Source: Ulva prolifera (Eukaryota; Chlorophyta; Ulvophyceae; Ulvales; Ulvaceae). From it: DNA of 64,000 nucleotides. This document shows positions 49,101 to 62,035 of this stretch, piece by piece. The stretch is taken from contig CM041197.1 in NCBI GenBank assembly GCA_023078555.1, forward strand, positions 12,001,257 through 12,065,256, read 5' to 3'. A model generated the notes under the pieces. The model searched no databases. It was not told the DNA's origin and saw nothing but the letters and a program-made list of their open reading frames with translations. Numbering within the stretch: position 1 is the first letter of the stretch; every line of letters starts with the position of its first letter. Made by a program: the position numbers and the translations under genes.

Positions 49101-50420
49101 CGTAAGTCCCGAGCAGTGTACGTAAGTCCCGAGCAGTGTACGTAAGTCCCGAGCACCATACATAAGTCCCGATCAGTGTACGTAAGTCCCGAGCAGTGTA
49201 CGTAAGTCCCGAGCACCATACATAAGTCCCTAGCAGTGTACGTAAGTCCCGAGCACCATACATAAGTCCCGAGCAGTGTACGTAAGTCCCGAGCACCATA
49301 CATAAGTCCCGAGCAGTGTACGTAAGTCCCGAGCAGTGTACGTAAGTCCCGAGCACCATACATAAGTCCCGAGCAGTGTACGTAAGTCCCGAGCACCATA
49401 CATAAGTCCCGAGCAGTGTACGTAAGTCCCGAGCAGTGTACGTAAGTCCCGATCACCATACATAAGTCCCGAGCAGTGTACGTAAGTCCCGAGCAGTGTA
49501 CATAAGTCCCGAGCAGTGTACGTAAGTCCCGAGCACCATACATAAGTCCCTAGAATTGTACGTAAGTCCCGAGCAGTGTACGTAAGTCCCGATCACCATA
49601 CATAAGTCCCGAGCAGTGTACGTAAGTACCGAGCACCATACATAAGTCCCGAGCATTGTACGTAAGTCCCGAGCACCATACGTAAGTCCCGAGCAGTGTA
49701 CGTAAGTCCCGAGCAGTGTACGTAAGTCCCGAGCACCATACATAAGTCCCGATCAGTGTACGTAAGTCCCGAGCAGTGTACATAAGTCCCGAGCACCATA
49801 CATAAGTCCCTAGCAGTGTACGTAAGTCCCGAGCACCATACATAAGTCCCGAGCAGTGTACGTAAGTCCCGAGCACCATACATAAGTCCCGAGCAGTGTA
49901 CGTAAGTCCCGAGCAGTGTACGTAAGTCCCGAGCACCATACATAAGTCCCGAGCAGTGTACGTAAGTCCCGAGCACCATACATAAGTCCCGAGCAGTGTA
50001 CGTAAGTCCCGAGCAGTGTACGTAAGTCCCGATCACCATACATAAGTCCCGAGCAGTGTACGTAAGTCCCGAGCAGTGTACATAAGTCCCGAGCACCATA
50101 CATAAGTCCCTAGCATTGTACGTAAGTCCCGAGCAGTGTACATAAGTCCCGAGCATTGTACGTAAGTCCCGAGCACCATACGTAAGTCCCGAGCAGTGTA
50201 CGTAAGTCCCGAGCAGTGTACGTAAGTCCCGATCACCATACATAAGTCCCGAGCAGTGTACGTAAGTCCCGAGCAGTGTACATAAGTCCCGAGCAGTGTA
50301 CGTAAGTCCCGAGCACCATACATAAGTCCCTAGAATTGTACGTAAGTCCCGAGCAGTGTACATAAGTCCCGAGCATTGTACGTAAGTCCCGAGCACCATA
50401 CGTAAGTCCCGAGCAGTGTA

Positions 50421-51820
50421 CGTAAGTCCCGAGCAGTGTACGTAAGTCCCGATCACCATACATAAGTCCCGAGCAGTGTACGTAAGTACCGAGCACCATA
50501 CATAAGTCCCGAGCATTGTACGTAAGTCCCGAGCACCATACGTAAGTCCCGAGCAGTGTACGTAAGTCCCGAGCAGTGTACGTAAGTCCCGAGCACCATA
50601 CATAAGTCCCGATCAGTGTACGTAAGTCCCGAGCAGTGTACATAAGTCCCGAGCACCATACATAAGTCCCTAGCAGTGTACGTAAGTCCCGAGCACCATA
50701 CATAAGTCCCGAGCAGTGTACGTAAGTCCCGAGCACCATACATAAGTCCCGAGCAGTGTACGTAAGTCCCGAGCAGTGTACGTAAGTCCCGAGCACCATA
50801 CATAAGTCCCGAGCAGTGTACGTAAGTCCCGAGCACCATACATAAGTCCCGAGCAGTGTACGTAAGTCCCGAGCAGTGTACGTAAGTCCCGATCACCATA
50901 CATAAGTCCCGAGCAGTGTACGTAAGTCCCGAGCAGTGTACATAAGTCCCGAGCACCATACATAAGTCCCTAGCATTGTACGTAAGTCCCGAGCAGTGTA
51001 CATAAGTCCCGAGCAGTGTACGTAAGTCCCGAGCACCATACATAAGTCCCAAGCAGTGTACGTAAGTCCCGAGCACCATACATAAGTCCCTAGCAGTGTA
51101 CGTAAGTCCCGAGCAGTGTACGTAAGTCCCGAGCACCATACATAAGTCCCTAGCAGTGTACGTAAGTCCCGAGCACCATACATAAGTCCCTAGCACCATA
51201 CATAAGTCCCTAGCAGTGTACGTAAGTCCCGAGCATTGTACGTAAGTCCCGAGAAGTGTACGTAAGTCCCGAGCACCATACATAAGTCCCTAGCAGTGTA
51301 CATAAGTCCCGAGCAGTGTACGTAAGTCCCGATCACCATACATAAGTCCCGAGCAGTGTACGTAAGTACCGAGCACCATACATAAGTCCCGAGCATTGTA
51401 CGTAAGTCCCGAGCACCATACGTAAGTCCCGAGCAGTGTACGTAAGTCCCGAGCAGTGTACGTAAGTCCCGAGCACCATACATAAGTCCCGATCAGTGTA
51501 CGTAAGTCCCGAGCAGTGTACGTAAGTCCCGAGCACCATACATAAGTCCCTAGCAGTGTACGTAAGTCCCGAGCACCATACATAAGTCCCTAGCACCATA
51601 CATAAGTCCCTAGCAGTGTACGTAAGTCCCGAGCATTGTACGTAAGTCCCGAGAAGTGTACGTAAGTCCCGAGCACCATACATAAGTCCCTAGCAGTGTA
51701 CATAAGTCCCGAGCAGTGTACGTAAGTCCCGATCACCATACATAAGTCCCGAGCAGTGTACGTAAGTACCGAGCACCATACATAAGTCCCGAGCATTGTA
51801 CGTAAGTCCCGAGCACCATA
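50421..51820 (+). repeat. satellite segment duplicated from 47701-49100 (copy 2)
   Basis: Same variant order as copy 1, at an offset of exactly 136 units. Confidence 0.8.
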
Positions 51821-54800
51821 CATAAGTCCCGAGCAGTGTACGTAAGTCCCGAGCAGTGTACCTAAGTCCCGAGCAGTGTACGTAAGTCCCGAGCAGTGTA
51901 CGTAAGTCCCGAGCAGTGTACATAAGTCCCGAGCACCATACATAAGTCCCTAGCATTGTACGTAAGTCCCGAGCAGTGTACGTAAGTCCCGAGCAGTGTA
52001 CGTAAGTCCCGAGCACCATACATAAGTCCCGAGCAGTGTACGTAAGTCTCGAGCACCATACATAAGTCCCGAGCAGTGTACGTAAGTCCCGAGCACCATA
52101 CGTAAGTCCCGAGCAGTGTACGTAAGTCCCGAGCAGTGTACGTAAGTCCCGAGCACCATACATAAGTCCCGATCAGTGTACGTAAGTCCCGAGCACCATA
52201 CATAAGTCCCGAGCAGTGTACGTAAGTCCCGAGCACCATACATAAGTCCCGAGCAGTGTACGTAAGTCCCGAGCAGTGTACGTAAGTCCCGAGCACCATA
52301 CATAAGTCCCTAGCAGTGTACGTAAGTCCCGAGCACCATACATAAGTCCCTAGCACCATACATAAGTCCCTAGCAGTGTACGTAAGTCCCGAGCATTGTA
52401 CGTAAGTCCCGAGAAGTGTACGTAAGTCCCGAGCACCATACATAAGTCCCTAGCAGTGTACATAAGTCCCGAGCAGTGTACGTAAGTCCCGAGCACCATA
52501 CATAAGTCCCTAGAATTGTACGTAAGTCCCGAGCAGTGTACGTAAGTCCCGAGCAGTGTACGTAAGTCCCGAGCAGTGTACGTAAGTCCCGAGCACCATA
52601 CATAAGTCCCTAGCATTGTACGTAAGTCCCGAGCAGTGTGCGTAAGTCCCGAGCAGTGTACGTAAGTCCCGAGCACCATACATAAGTCCCGAGCAGTGTA
52701 CGTAAGTCCCGAGCAGTGTACGTAAGTCCCGAGCACCATACATAAGTCCCGAGCAGTGTACGTAAGTCCCGAGCACCATACATAAGTCCCGAGCAGTGTA
52801 CGTATGTCCCGAGCAGTGTACGTAAGTCCCGAGCACCATACATAAGTCCCGAGCAGTGTACGTAAGTCCCGAGCACCATACATAAGTCCCGAGCAGTGTA
52901 CGTAAGTCCCGAGCACCATACATAAGTCCCGAGCAGTGTACGTAAGTCCCGAGCACCATACATAAGTCCCGAGCAGTATACGTAAGTCCCGAGCAGTGTA
53001 CGTAAGTCCCGAGCACCATACATAAGTCCCGAGCAGTGTACGTAAGTCCCGAGCACCATACATAAGTCCCGAGCAGTGTATGTAAGTCCCGAGCAGTGTA
53101 CGTAAGTCCCGATCACCATACATAAGTCCCGAGCAGTGTACGTAAGTCCCGAGCAGTGTACATAAGTCCCGAGCACCATACATAAGTCCCTAGCATTGTA
53201 CGTAAGTCCCGAGCAGTGTACATAAGTCCCGAGCAGTGTACGTAAGTCCCGAGCACCATACATAAGTCCCAAGCAGTGTACGTAAGTCCCGAGCACCATA
53301 CATAAGTCCCTAGCAGTGTACGTAAGTCCCGAGCAGTGTACGTAAGTCCCGAGCACCATACATAAGTCCCTAGCAGTGTACGTAAGTCCCGAGCACCATA
53401 CATAAGTCCCTAGCACCATACATAAGTCCCTAGCAGTGTACGTAAGTCCCGAGCATTGTACGTAAGTCCCGAGAAGTGTACGTAAGTCCCGAGCACCATA
53501 CATAAGTCCCTAGCAGTGTACATAAGTCCCGAGCAGTGTACGTAAGTCCCGAGCACCATACATGAGTCCCAAGCAGTGTACGTAAGTCCCGAGCACCATA
53601 CAAAAGTCCCGAGCAGTATACGTAAGTCCCGAGCAGTGTACGTAAGTCCCGAGCACCATACATAAGTCCCGAGCAGTGTACGTAAGTCCCGAGCACCATA
53701 CATAAGTCCCGAGCAGTGTACGTAAGTCCCGAGCAGTGTACGTAAGTCCCGATCACCATACATAAGTCCCGAGCAGTGTACGTAAGTCCCGAGCAGTGTA
53801 CATAAGTCCCGAGCACCATACATAAGTCCCTAGCATTGTACGTAAGTCCCGAGCAGTGTACATAAGTCCCGAGCAGTGTACGTAAGTCCCGAGCACCATA
53901 CATAAGTCCCAAGCAGTGTACGTAAGTCCCGAGCACCATACATAAGTCCCTAGCAGTGTACGTAAGTCCCGAGCAGTGTACGTAAGTCCCGAGCACCATA
54001 CATAAGTCCCTAGCAGTGTACGTAAGTCCCGAGCACCATACATAAGTCCCTAGCAGTGTACATAAGTCCCGAGCAGTGTACGTAAGTCCCGAGCACCATA
54101 CATGAGTCCCAAGCAGTGTACGTAAGTCCCGAGCACCATACAAAAGTCCCGAGCATTGTACGTAAGTCCCGAGCAGTGTACGTAAGTCCCGAGCACCATA
54201 CATAAGTCCCGATCAGTGTACGTAAGTCCCGAGCACCATACATAAGTCCCGAGCAGTGTACGTATGTCCCGAGCAGTGTACGTAAGTCCCGAGCACCATA
54301 CATAAGTCCCGAGCAGTGTACGTAAGTCCCGAGCACCATACATAAGTCCCGAGCAGTGTACGTAAGTCCCGAGCAGTGTACGTAAGTCCCGAGCACCATA
54401 CATAAGTCCCGAGCAGTGTACGCAAGTCCCGAGCAGTGTACGTAAGTCCCGAGCACCATACATAAGTCCCTAGAATTGTACGTAAGTCCCGAGCAGTGTA
54501 CGTAAGTCCCGAGCAGTGTACGTAAGTCCCGAGCACCATACATAAGTCCCTAGCATTGTACGTAAGTCCCGAGCAGTGTACGTAAGTCCCGAGCACCATA
54601 CGTAAGTCCCGAGCAGTGTACGTAAGTCCCGAGCAGTGTACGTAAGTCCCGAGCACCATACATAAGTCCCGATCAGTGTACGTAAGTCCCGAGCACCATA
54701 CATAAGTCCCGAGCAGTGTACGTAAGTCCCGAGCAGTGTACGTAAGTCCCGAGCACCATACATAAGTCCCGAGCAGTGTACGTAAGTCCCGAGCACCATA

Positions 54801-57800
54801 CATAAGTCCCGAGCAGTGTACGTATGTCCCGAGCAGTGTACGTAAGTCCCGAGCACCATACATAAGTCCCGAGCAGTGTACGTAAGTCCCGAGCACCATA
54901 CATAAGTCCCGAGCAGTGTACGTAAGTCCCGAGCAGTGTACGTAAGTCCCGAGCACCATACATAAGTCCCAAGCAGTGTACGTAAGTCCCGAGCAGTGTA
55001 CATAAGTCCCGAGCACCATACATAAGTCCCTAGCAGTGTACGTAAGTCCCGAGCAGTGTACATAAGTCCCGAGCAGTGTACGTAAGTCCCGAGCACCACA
55101 CATAAGTCCCTAGCAGTGTACGTAAGCCCCGAGCAGTGTACATAAGTCCCGAGCACCATACATAAGTCCCTAGCATTGTACGTAAGTCCCTAGCAGTGTA
55201 CGTAAGTCCCGAGCATTGTACGTAAGTCCCTAGCAGTGTACGTAAGTCCCGAGCACCATACATAAGTCCCGAGCACCATACATAAGTCCCGAGCAGTGTA
55301 CGTAAGTCCCGAGCATTGTACGTAAGTCCCGAGCACCATACATAAGTCCCGAGCAGTGTACGTAAGTCCCGAGCAGTGTACATAAGTCCCGAGCACCATA
55401 CATAAGTCCCTAGCATTGTACGTAAGTCCCGAGCAGTGTACATAAGTCCCGAGCAGTGTACGTAAGTCCCGAGCACCATACATAAGTCCCGAGCAGTGTA
55501 CGTAAGTCCCGAGCACCATACATAAGTCCCTAGCAGTGTACGTAAGTCCCGAGCAGTGTACGTAAGTCCCGAGCACCATACATAAGTCCCTAGCAGTGTA
55601 CGTAAGTCCCGAGCACCATACATAAGTCCCCAGCACCATACATAAGTCCCTAGCAGTGTACGTAAGTCCCGAGCATTGTACGTAAGTCCCGAGAAGTGTA
55701 CGTAAGTCCCGAGCACCATACATAAGTCCCTAGCAGTGTACATAAGTCCCGAGCAGTGTACGTAAGTCCCGAGCACCATACATAAGTCCCTAGAATTGTA
55801 CGTAAGTCCCGAGCAGTGTACGTAAGTCCCGAGCAGTGTACGTAAGTCCCGAGCAGTGTACGTAAGTCCCGAGCACCATACATAAGTCCCTAGCATTGTA
55901 CGTAAGTCCCGAGCAGTGTACGTAAGTCCCGAGCATTGTACGTAAGTCCCTAGCAGTGTACGTAAGTCCCGAGCAGTGTACGTAAGTCCCGAGCACCATA
56001 CATAAGTCCCTAGCAGTGTACGTAAGTCCCGAGCACCATACATAAGTCCCCAGCACCATACATAAGTCCCTAGCAGTGTACGTAAGTCCCGAGCACCATA
56101 CATAAGTCCCGAGCAGTGTACGTACGTCCCGAGCAGTGTACGTAAGTCCCGAGCAGTGTACATAAGTCCCGAGCACCATACATAAGTCCCTAGCATTGTA
56201 CGTAAGTCCCGAGCAGTGTACGTAAGTCCCGAGCAGTGTACAAAAGTCCCGAGCAGTATACGTAAGTCCCGAGCAGTGTACGTAAGTCCCGAGCACCATA
56301 CATAAGTCCCGAGCAGTGTACGTAAGTACCGAGCACCATACATAAGTCCCGAGCATTGTACGTAAGTCCCGAGCACCATACGTAAGTCCCGAGCAGTGTA
56401 CGTAAGTCCCGAGCAGTGTACGTAAGTCCCGAGCACCATACATAAGTCCCGATCAGTGTACGTAAGTCCCGAGCAGTGTACGTAAGTCCCGATCACCATA
56501 CATAAGTCCCGAGCAGTGTACGTAAGTCCCGAGCAGTGTACATAAGTCCCGAGCACCATACATAAGTCCCTAGCATTGTACGTAAGTCCCGAGCAGTGTA
56601 CATAAGTCCCGAGCAGTGTACGTAAGTCCCGAGCACCATACATAAGTCCCGAGCAGTGTACGTAAGTCCCGAGCAGTGTACGTAAGTCCCGAGCACCATA
56701 CATAAGTCCCGAGCAGTGTACGTAAGTCCCGAGCAGTGTACATAAGTCCCGAGCACCATACATAAGTCCCGAGCAGTGTACGTAAGTCCCGAGCAGTGTA
56801 CGTAAGTCCCTAGCAGTGTACGTAAGTCCCGAGCACCATACATAAGTCCCGATCAGTGTACGTAAGTCCCGAGCACCATACATAAGTCCCGAGCAGTGTA
56901 CGTATGTCCCGAGCAGTGTACGTAAGTCCCGAGCACCATACATAAGTCCCGAGCAGTGTACGTAAGTCCCGAGCACCATACATAAGTCCCGAGCAGTGTA
57001 CGTAAGTCCCGAGCAGTGTACGTAAGTCCCGAGCACCATACATAAGTCCCAAGCAGTGTACGTAAGTCCCGAGCAGTGTACATAAGTCCCGAGCACCATA
57101 CATAAGTCCCTAGCAGTGTACGTAAGTCCCGAGCAGTGTACATAAGTCCCGAGCAGTGTACGTAAGTCCCGAGCACCATACATAAGTCCCTAGCAGTGTA
57201 CGTAAGCCCCGAGCAGTGTACATAAGTCCCGAGCACCATACATAAGTCCCTAGCATTGTACGTAAGTCCCGAGCAGTGTACGTAAGTCCCGAGCATTGTA
57301 CGTAAGTCTTTAGCAGTGTACGTAAGTCCCGAGCACCATACATAAGTCCCGAGCACCATACATAAGTCCCGAGCAGTGTACGTAAGTCCCGAGCATTGTA
57401 CGTAAGTCCCGAGCACCATACATAAGTCCCGAGCAGTGTACGTAAGTCCCGAGCACCATACATAAGTCCCGAGCAGTGTACGTAAGTCCCGAGCAGTGTA
57501 CGTAAGTCCCGAGCACCATACATAAGTCCCAAGCAGTGTACGTAAGTCCCGAGCAGTGTACATAAGTCCCGAGCACCATACATAAGTCCCTAGCAGTGTA
57601 CGTAAGTCCCGAGCAGTGTACATAAGTCCCGAGCAGTGTACGTAAGTCCCGAGCACCATACATAAGTCCCTAGCAGTGTACGTAAGCCCCGAGCAGTGTA
57701 CATAAGTCCCGAGCACCATACATAAGTCCCTAGCATTGTACGTAAGTCCCGAGCAGTGTACGTAAGTCCCGAGCATTGTACGTAAGTCTTTAGCAGTGTA

Positions 57801-60379
57801 CGTAAGTCCCGAGCACCATACATAAGTCCCGAGCACCATACATAAGTCCCGAGCAGTGTACGTAAGTCCCGAGCATTGTACGTAAGTCCCGAGCACCATA
57901 CATAAGTCCCGAGCAGTGTACGTAAGTCCCGAGCAGTGTACATAAGTCCCGAGCACCATACATAAGTCCCTAGCATTGTACGTAAGTCCCGAGCAGTGTA
58001 TATAAGTCCCGAGCAGTGTACGTAAGTCCCGAGCACCATACATAAGTCCCGAGCAGTGTACGTAAGTCCCGAGCACCATACATAAGTCCCTAGCAGTGTA
58101 CGTAAGTCCCGAGCAGTGTACGTAAGTCCCGAGCACCATACATAAGTCCCTAGCAGTGTACGTAAGTCCCGAGCACCATACATAAGTCCCTAGCACCATA
58201 CATAAGTCCCTAGCAGTGTACGTAAGTCCCGAGCATTGTACGTAAGTCCCGAGAAGTGTACATAAGTCCCGAGCACCATACATAAGTCCCTAGCAGTGTA
58301 CATAAGTCCCGAGCAGTGTACGTAAGTCCCGAGCACCATACATAAGTCCCTAGAATTGTACGTAAGTCCCGAGCAGTGTACGTAAGTCCCGAGCAGTGTA
58401 CGTAAGTCCCGAGCAGTGTACGTAAGTCCCGAGCACCATACATAAGTCCCTAGCATTGTACGTAAGTCCCGAGCAGTGTACGTAAGTCCCGAGCATTGTA
58501 CGTAAGTCCCTAGCAGTGTACGTAAGTCCCGAGCACCATACATAAGTCCCGAGCACCATACATAAGTCCCGAGCAGTGTACGTAAGTCCCGAGCAGTGTA
58601 CGTAAGTCCCGAGCACCATACATAAGTCCCGAGCAGTGTACGTAAGTCCCGAGCAGTGTACGTAAGTCCCGAGCAGTGTACATAAGTCCCGAGCACCATA
58701 CATAAGTCCCTAGCATTGTACGTAAGTCCCGAGCAGTGTACGTAAGTCCCGAGCAGTGTACGTAAGTCCCGAGCACCATACATAAGTCCCGAGCAGTGTA
58801 CGTAAGTACCGAGCACCATACATAAGTCCCGAGCATTGTACGTAAGTCACGAGCACCATACGTAAGTCCCGAGCAGTGTACGTAAGTCCCGAGCAGTGTA
58901 CGTAAGTCCCGAGCACCATACATAAGTCCCGATCAGTGTACGTAAGTCCCGAGCACCATACATAAGTCCCGAGCAGTGTACGTAAGTCCCGAGCAGTGTA
59001 CGTAAGTCCCGAGCACCATACATAAGTCCCGAGCAGTGTACGTAAGTCCCGAGCACCATACATAAGTCCCGAGCAGTGTACGTAAGTCCCGAGCAGTGTA
59101 CGTAAGTCCCGAGCACCATACATAAGTCCCGAGCAGTGTACGTAAGTCCCGAGCAGTGTACATAAGTCCCGAGCACCATACATAAGTCCCTAGCAGTGTA
59201 CGTAAGTCCCGAGCAGTGTACATAAGTCCCGAGCAGTGTACGTAAGTCCCGAGCACCATACATAAGTCCCTAGCAGTGTACGTAAGTCCCGAGCAGTGTA
59301 CATAAGTCCCGAGCACCATACATAAGTCCCTAGCATTGTACGTAAGTCCCGAGCAGTGTACGTAAGTCCCGAGCATTGTACGTAAGTCCCTAGCAGTGTA
59401 CGTAAGTCCCGAGCACCATACATAAGTCCCGAGCACCATACATAAGTCCCGAGCAGTGTACGTAAGTCCCGAGCAGTGTACGTAAGTCCCGAGCACCATA
59501 CATAAGTCCCGAGCAGTGTACGTAAGTACCGAGCACCATACATAAGTCCCGAGCATTGTACGTAAGTCCCGAGCACCATACGTAAGTCCCGAGCAGTGTA
59601 CGTAAGTCCCGAGCAGTGTACGTAAGTCCCGAGCACCATACATAAGTCCCGAGCAGTGTACGTAAGTCCCGAGCAGTGTACATAAGTCCCGAGCACCATA
59701 CATAAGTCCCTAGCATTGTACGTAAGTCCCGAGCAGTGTACGTAAGTCCCGAGCAGTGTACGTAAGTCCCGAGCACCATACATAAGTCCCGAGCAGTGTA
59801 CGTAAGTCACTAGCAGGACTGAACTCTCCTTACTAAGCCCCTATCGAGTCCCCTACCTAGGGACCTCCCTACTGGATCTGACTTCCCCTCGAGTGCTCAT
59901 TGTCATAAGGAGTGGCAAGTCGGGACATATCATTGATTCATCTTTACACAGAATGGGTTTTAGGGATTGCAGACGGACAGAATCTGAACTGGCTTCCGGC
60001 CCACTCGAGGATCCCCTAAGGAGGAATGGTCGTGAGTGTAAAGCAAAGGTAAAAACGGTACAGACACGGGGTATCCAACCTGAAATCGACAGCCTGTCTA
60101 CCACTGTGACAATGCAACGCACGGTCCAACGTATTTAACAGTGTATATATACATAAATAAATATACAGTCTGTGAACAAAAAAAGGGACTGCGCCTGCAG
60201 GCATCACGACAGATGCTGCAAGCGCCTTCCCATGGATGCACAGTGTCCTATGACATGCACAAGATCACATATGACAGGCGAGGCAATGATGATAGCTCCT
60301 GCAGAAGGTGAGCCGACTTCAGGCCAACACTGGGTGGGCAAACACTGGCAAAAGTTGAGCCCATGCATGGACAGGAAAC

Positions 60380-60399
60380 AGGGAACATATATGTTCCCT
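60380..60399. repeat. perfect 20-bp palindrome
   Basis: AGGGAACATA followed directly by its reverse complement TATGTTCCCT. No gene is recognised beside it, so its role is unknown. Confidence 0.85.
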
Positions 60400-61596
60400 A
60401 CTTCCAGCTCATGCATGTACCAGAGGACCGCGTCTGCTCTACATCTGCTGCAAGCAGTACCACTGCCCCACAGGCACCTGGCACGCAGCCATTGCGGGCG
60501 GCCACCACCCTGCACAGCTGGATGCAAAGCCTGGCCCACTTCAAAAGCATTGAGTTGTCTCAGAAATGCAGACAGAATCGACAAAGACCTCAAAAGTGTA
60601 CATTAGTTGCTGCATGACCGACCTTTCAGACTAAGTCCCCCCCCCCCCGGACAGTCTCCCAGCACACAAAAGGGTCTATGTGGCCTGGTTGTATGCGCAT
60701 TCGAGCTGGGTGCTACGTGCGGGGGCAGTTCGTTGCTGCCCCACCTGGCGGCCGTCGAATGGATTCAAGACACATAAGTCGCAGGATCGCAAGACAAGCA
60801 TACCGAGATCATTTATGTTTCTGCTACATGGCTCAGAGGCATGGCCCTGCTGCTCCCGGGCTCACTTGCAGCGTGGCGCGCCGTCGTCAGCAGCAGCGCA
60901 CAGGCAGCCCCACCACCGCATGATTCCAGACATTGATGTCAAACGTTGCTGATTACATAAACACAAAAATCTATATGCCTGCACATCACTACATAGAAGT
61001 CAGCGCGGGACATCAGACTGTATGCCAAAACGGTGTCAGCTGCACATGCTACGCCCTGCCCGTGTAAAGGCAGATAATCACATGCCGATTACGATCGTTG
61101 ATAGAAGACTGTCCCTGTGGGCATAGCCGGAAAAAGTATTACAATAGTACGCTCAGAAGACGCCGACTGCAGTCCGCGCGCAGTGTGTCTAGTAGTGCTG
61201 ACGGCAGATCGACGATTCCACGTCGTTTTCAGCCTAGCGGCGTCGAACACACGTAGCGAGACGAGATATGTCTTCGTGGTTAAGTGGCTGCATTTGCTCT
61301 TGCTGTGGGCGCGCGTGCGATCACAGCCTGGTCCGTATTCTGACGGATGCTGATCGAGATCAGCATGCAAGCTGCTCGCTTGCAGTACATGGTCGATCAT
61401 GTTAGCTCTGCACGTCAGTAGAGAGGATTACAGATACAATCTTGGTTTGCATGATACATTCGCGAGAAGACGTGGCCCACGTCAGGCTCACTTGGGTTTG
61501 CTTTAGATTTGCACTAATACAGGACGCTGTCGACTAGTGCGTGCGTAGTATAGTCGTCAACGGGCCCACTGCTAGTTATTATAGTTATCTGAACGG

Positions 61597-61803
61597 TCAA
61601 TGGGGGTGCATCTCGGCAGTGTCACGGCAGGCTTTGACGTGCATGCGTCTGACCTCAGCAAAGTTGTTCTGGGAACTGCCCAAGCTGACAACAGCACGCT
61701 GAGGAAGTCGCCCTAAAGCATCGGAAAACACTTCAACATCAGATAGCAGCTTCGTGTACGCCCAGTGTCGCAAGCCTGTGTTCAACTTACCCTGGCCATG
61801 CAC
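61597..61803 (-). CDS. hypothetical short minus-strand ORF, possibly one exon of a spliced gene
   Basis: 68 codons from ATG at 61803 to a stop at 61597, with ordinary protein-like composition (NTGLRHWAYTKLLSDVEVFS). No family is recognised. Just upstream on the minus strand another frame reads MAEFTLVATETPVPLCMAR and then meets AGG|GTAAGT, a textbook splice donor that overlaps this ORF's start. So the true structure may be an upstream exon ending near 61795 and joining an acceptor further on, in which case this ORF is partly intron. Low certainty. Confidence 0.25.
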   Translation of the reverse strand: MHGQGKLNTGLRHWAYTKLLSDVEVFSDALGRLPQRAVVSLGSSQNNFAEVRRMHVKACRDTAEMHPH

Positions 61804-62035
61804 AGCGGAACCGGCGTTTCAGTAGCTACCAAGGTAAATTCCGCCATGAACAGCACTTGCACTGCACTGCAGATGGCCTGCCTGACCTACTGCTGGCCTG
61901 AAAAGTAGCAGTCGTTACTCGTCACTAATAGCCTCGCCGGTGGAACAATGCAACGACGCCTCTCAGGCATGCTTGAAACAATGCCTGCTTGCACCCCACA
62001 GCAGCCCCTAATGATAACAACAGGACTGATGTGGA

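Larger units (their letters stand above)
20631..59815 (+). repeat. 20-bp satellite array, right block
   Basis: About 39 kb and roughly 1,950 units of the satellite that lies left of the transposon, in the same orientation. The constant 12-mer AAGTCCCGAGCA alternates with a small set of 8-mers. Common departures are TAGCA for GAGCA, GATCA, GAGAAGTG and GTACC for GTCCC. Sub-blocks differ: a length-variant domain (31801-39990), an indel-dense stretch (28341-28790), and several internal duplications listed separately. The last units are CGTAAGTCACTAGCA near 59801-59815, after which the sequence is unrelated. Minus-strand ORFs of up to 802 codons (41600-44008) all encode the same 20-residue repeat and occur in every frame. 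No other gene or insertion is visible. Confidence 0.98.
59816..62035. other. non-tandem 2.2-kb segment, no recognised gene
   Basis: This is the only non-repeat DNA outside the transposon. Several short ORFs exist on both strands (for example plus 59893-60138, minus 60593-60204, plus 61117-61353), but none shows a recognisable family or clear preference over its opposite strand. An AT-rich TATATATACATAAATAAATA lies near 60144-60163. A run of 12 C lies at 60637-60648 and a 20-bp palindrome at 60380-60399. I see no transposon termini at either edge. Confidence 0.6.

Noticed and set aside
20631-59815. Telomeric repeat
   Set aside because: The unit is 20 bp, not G-rich and not related to TTTAGGG-type telomere repeats.
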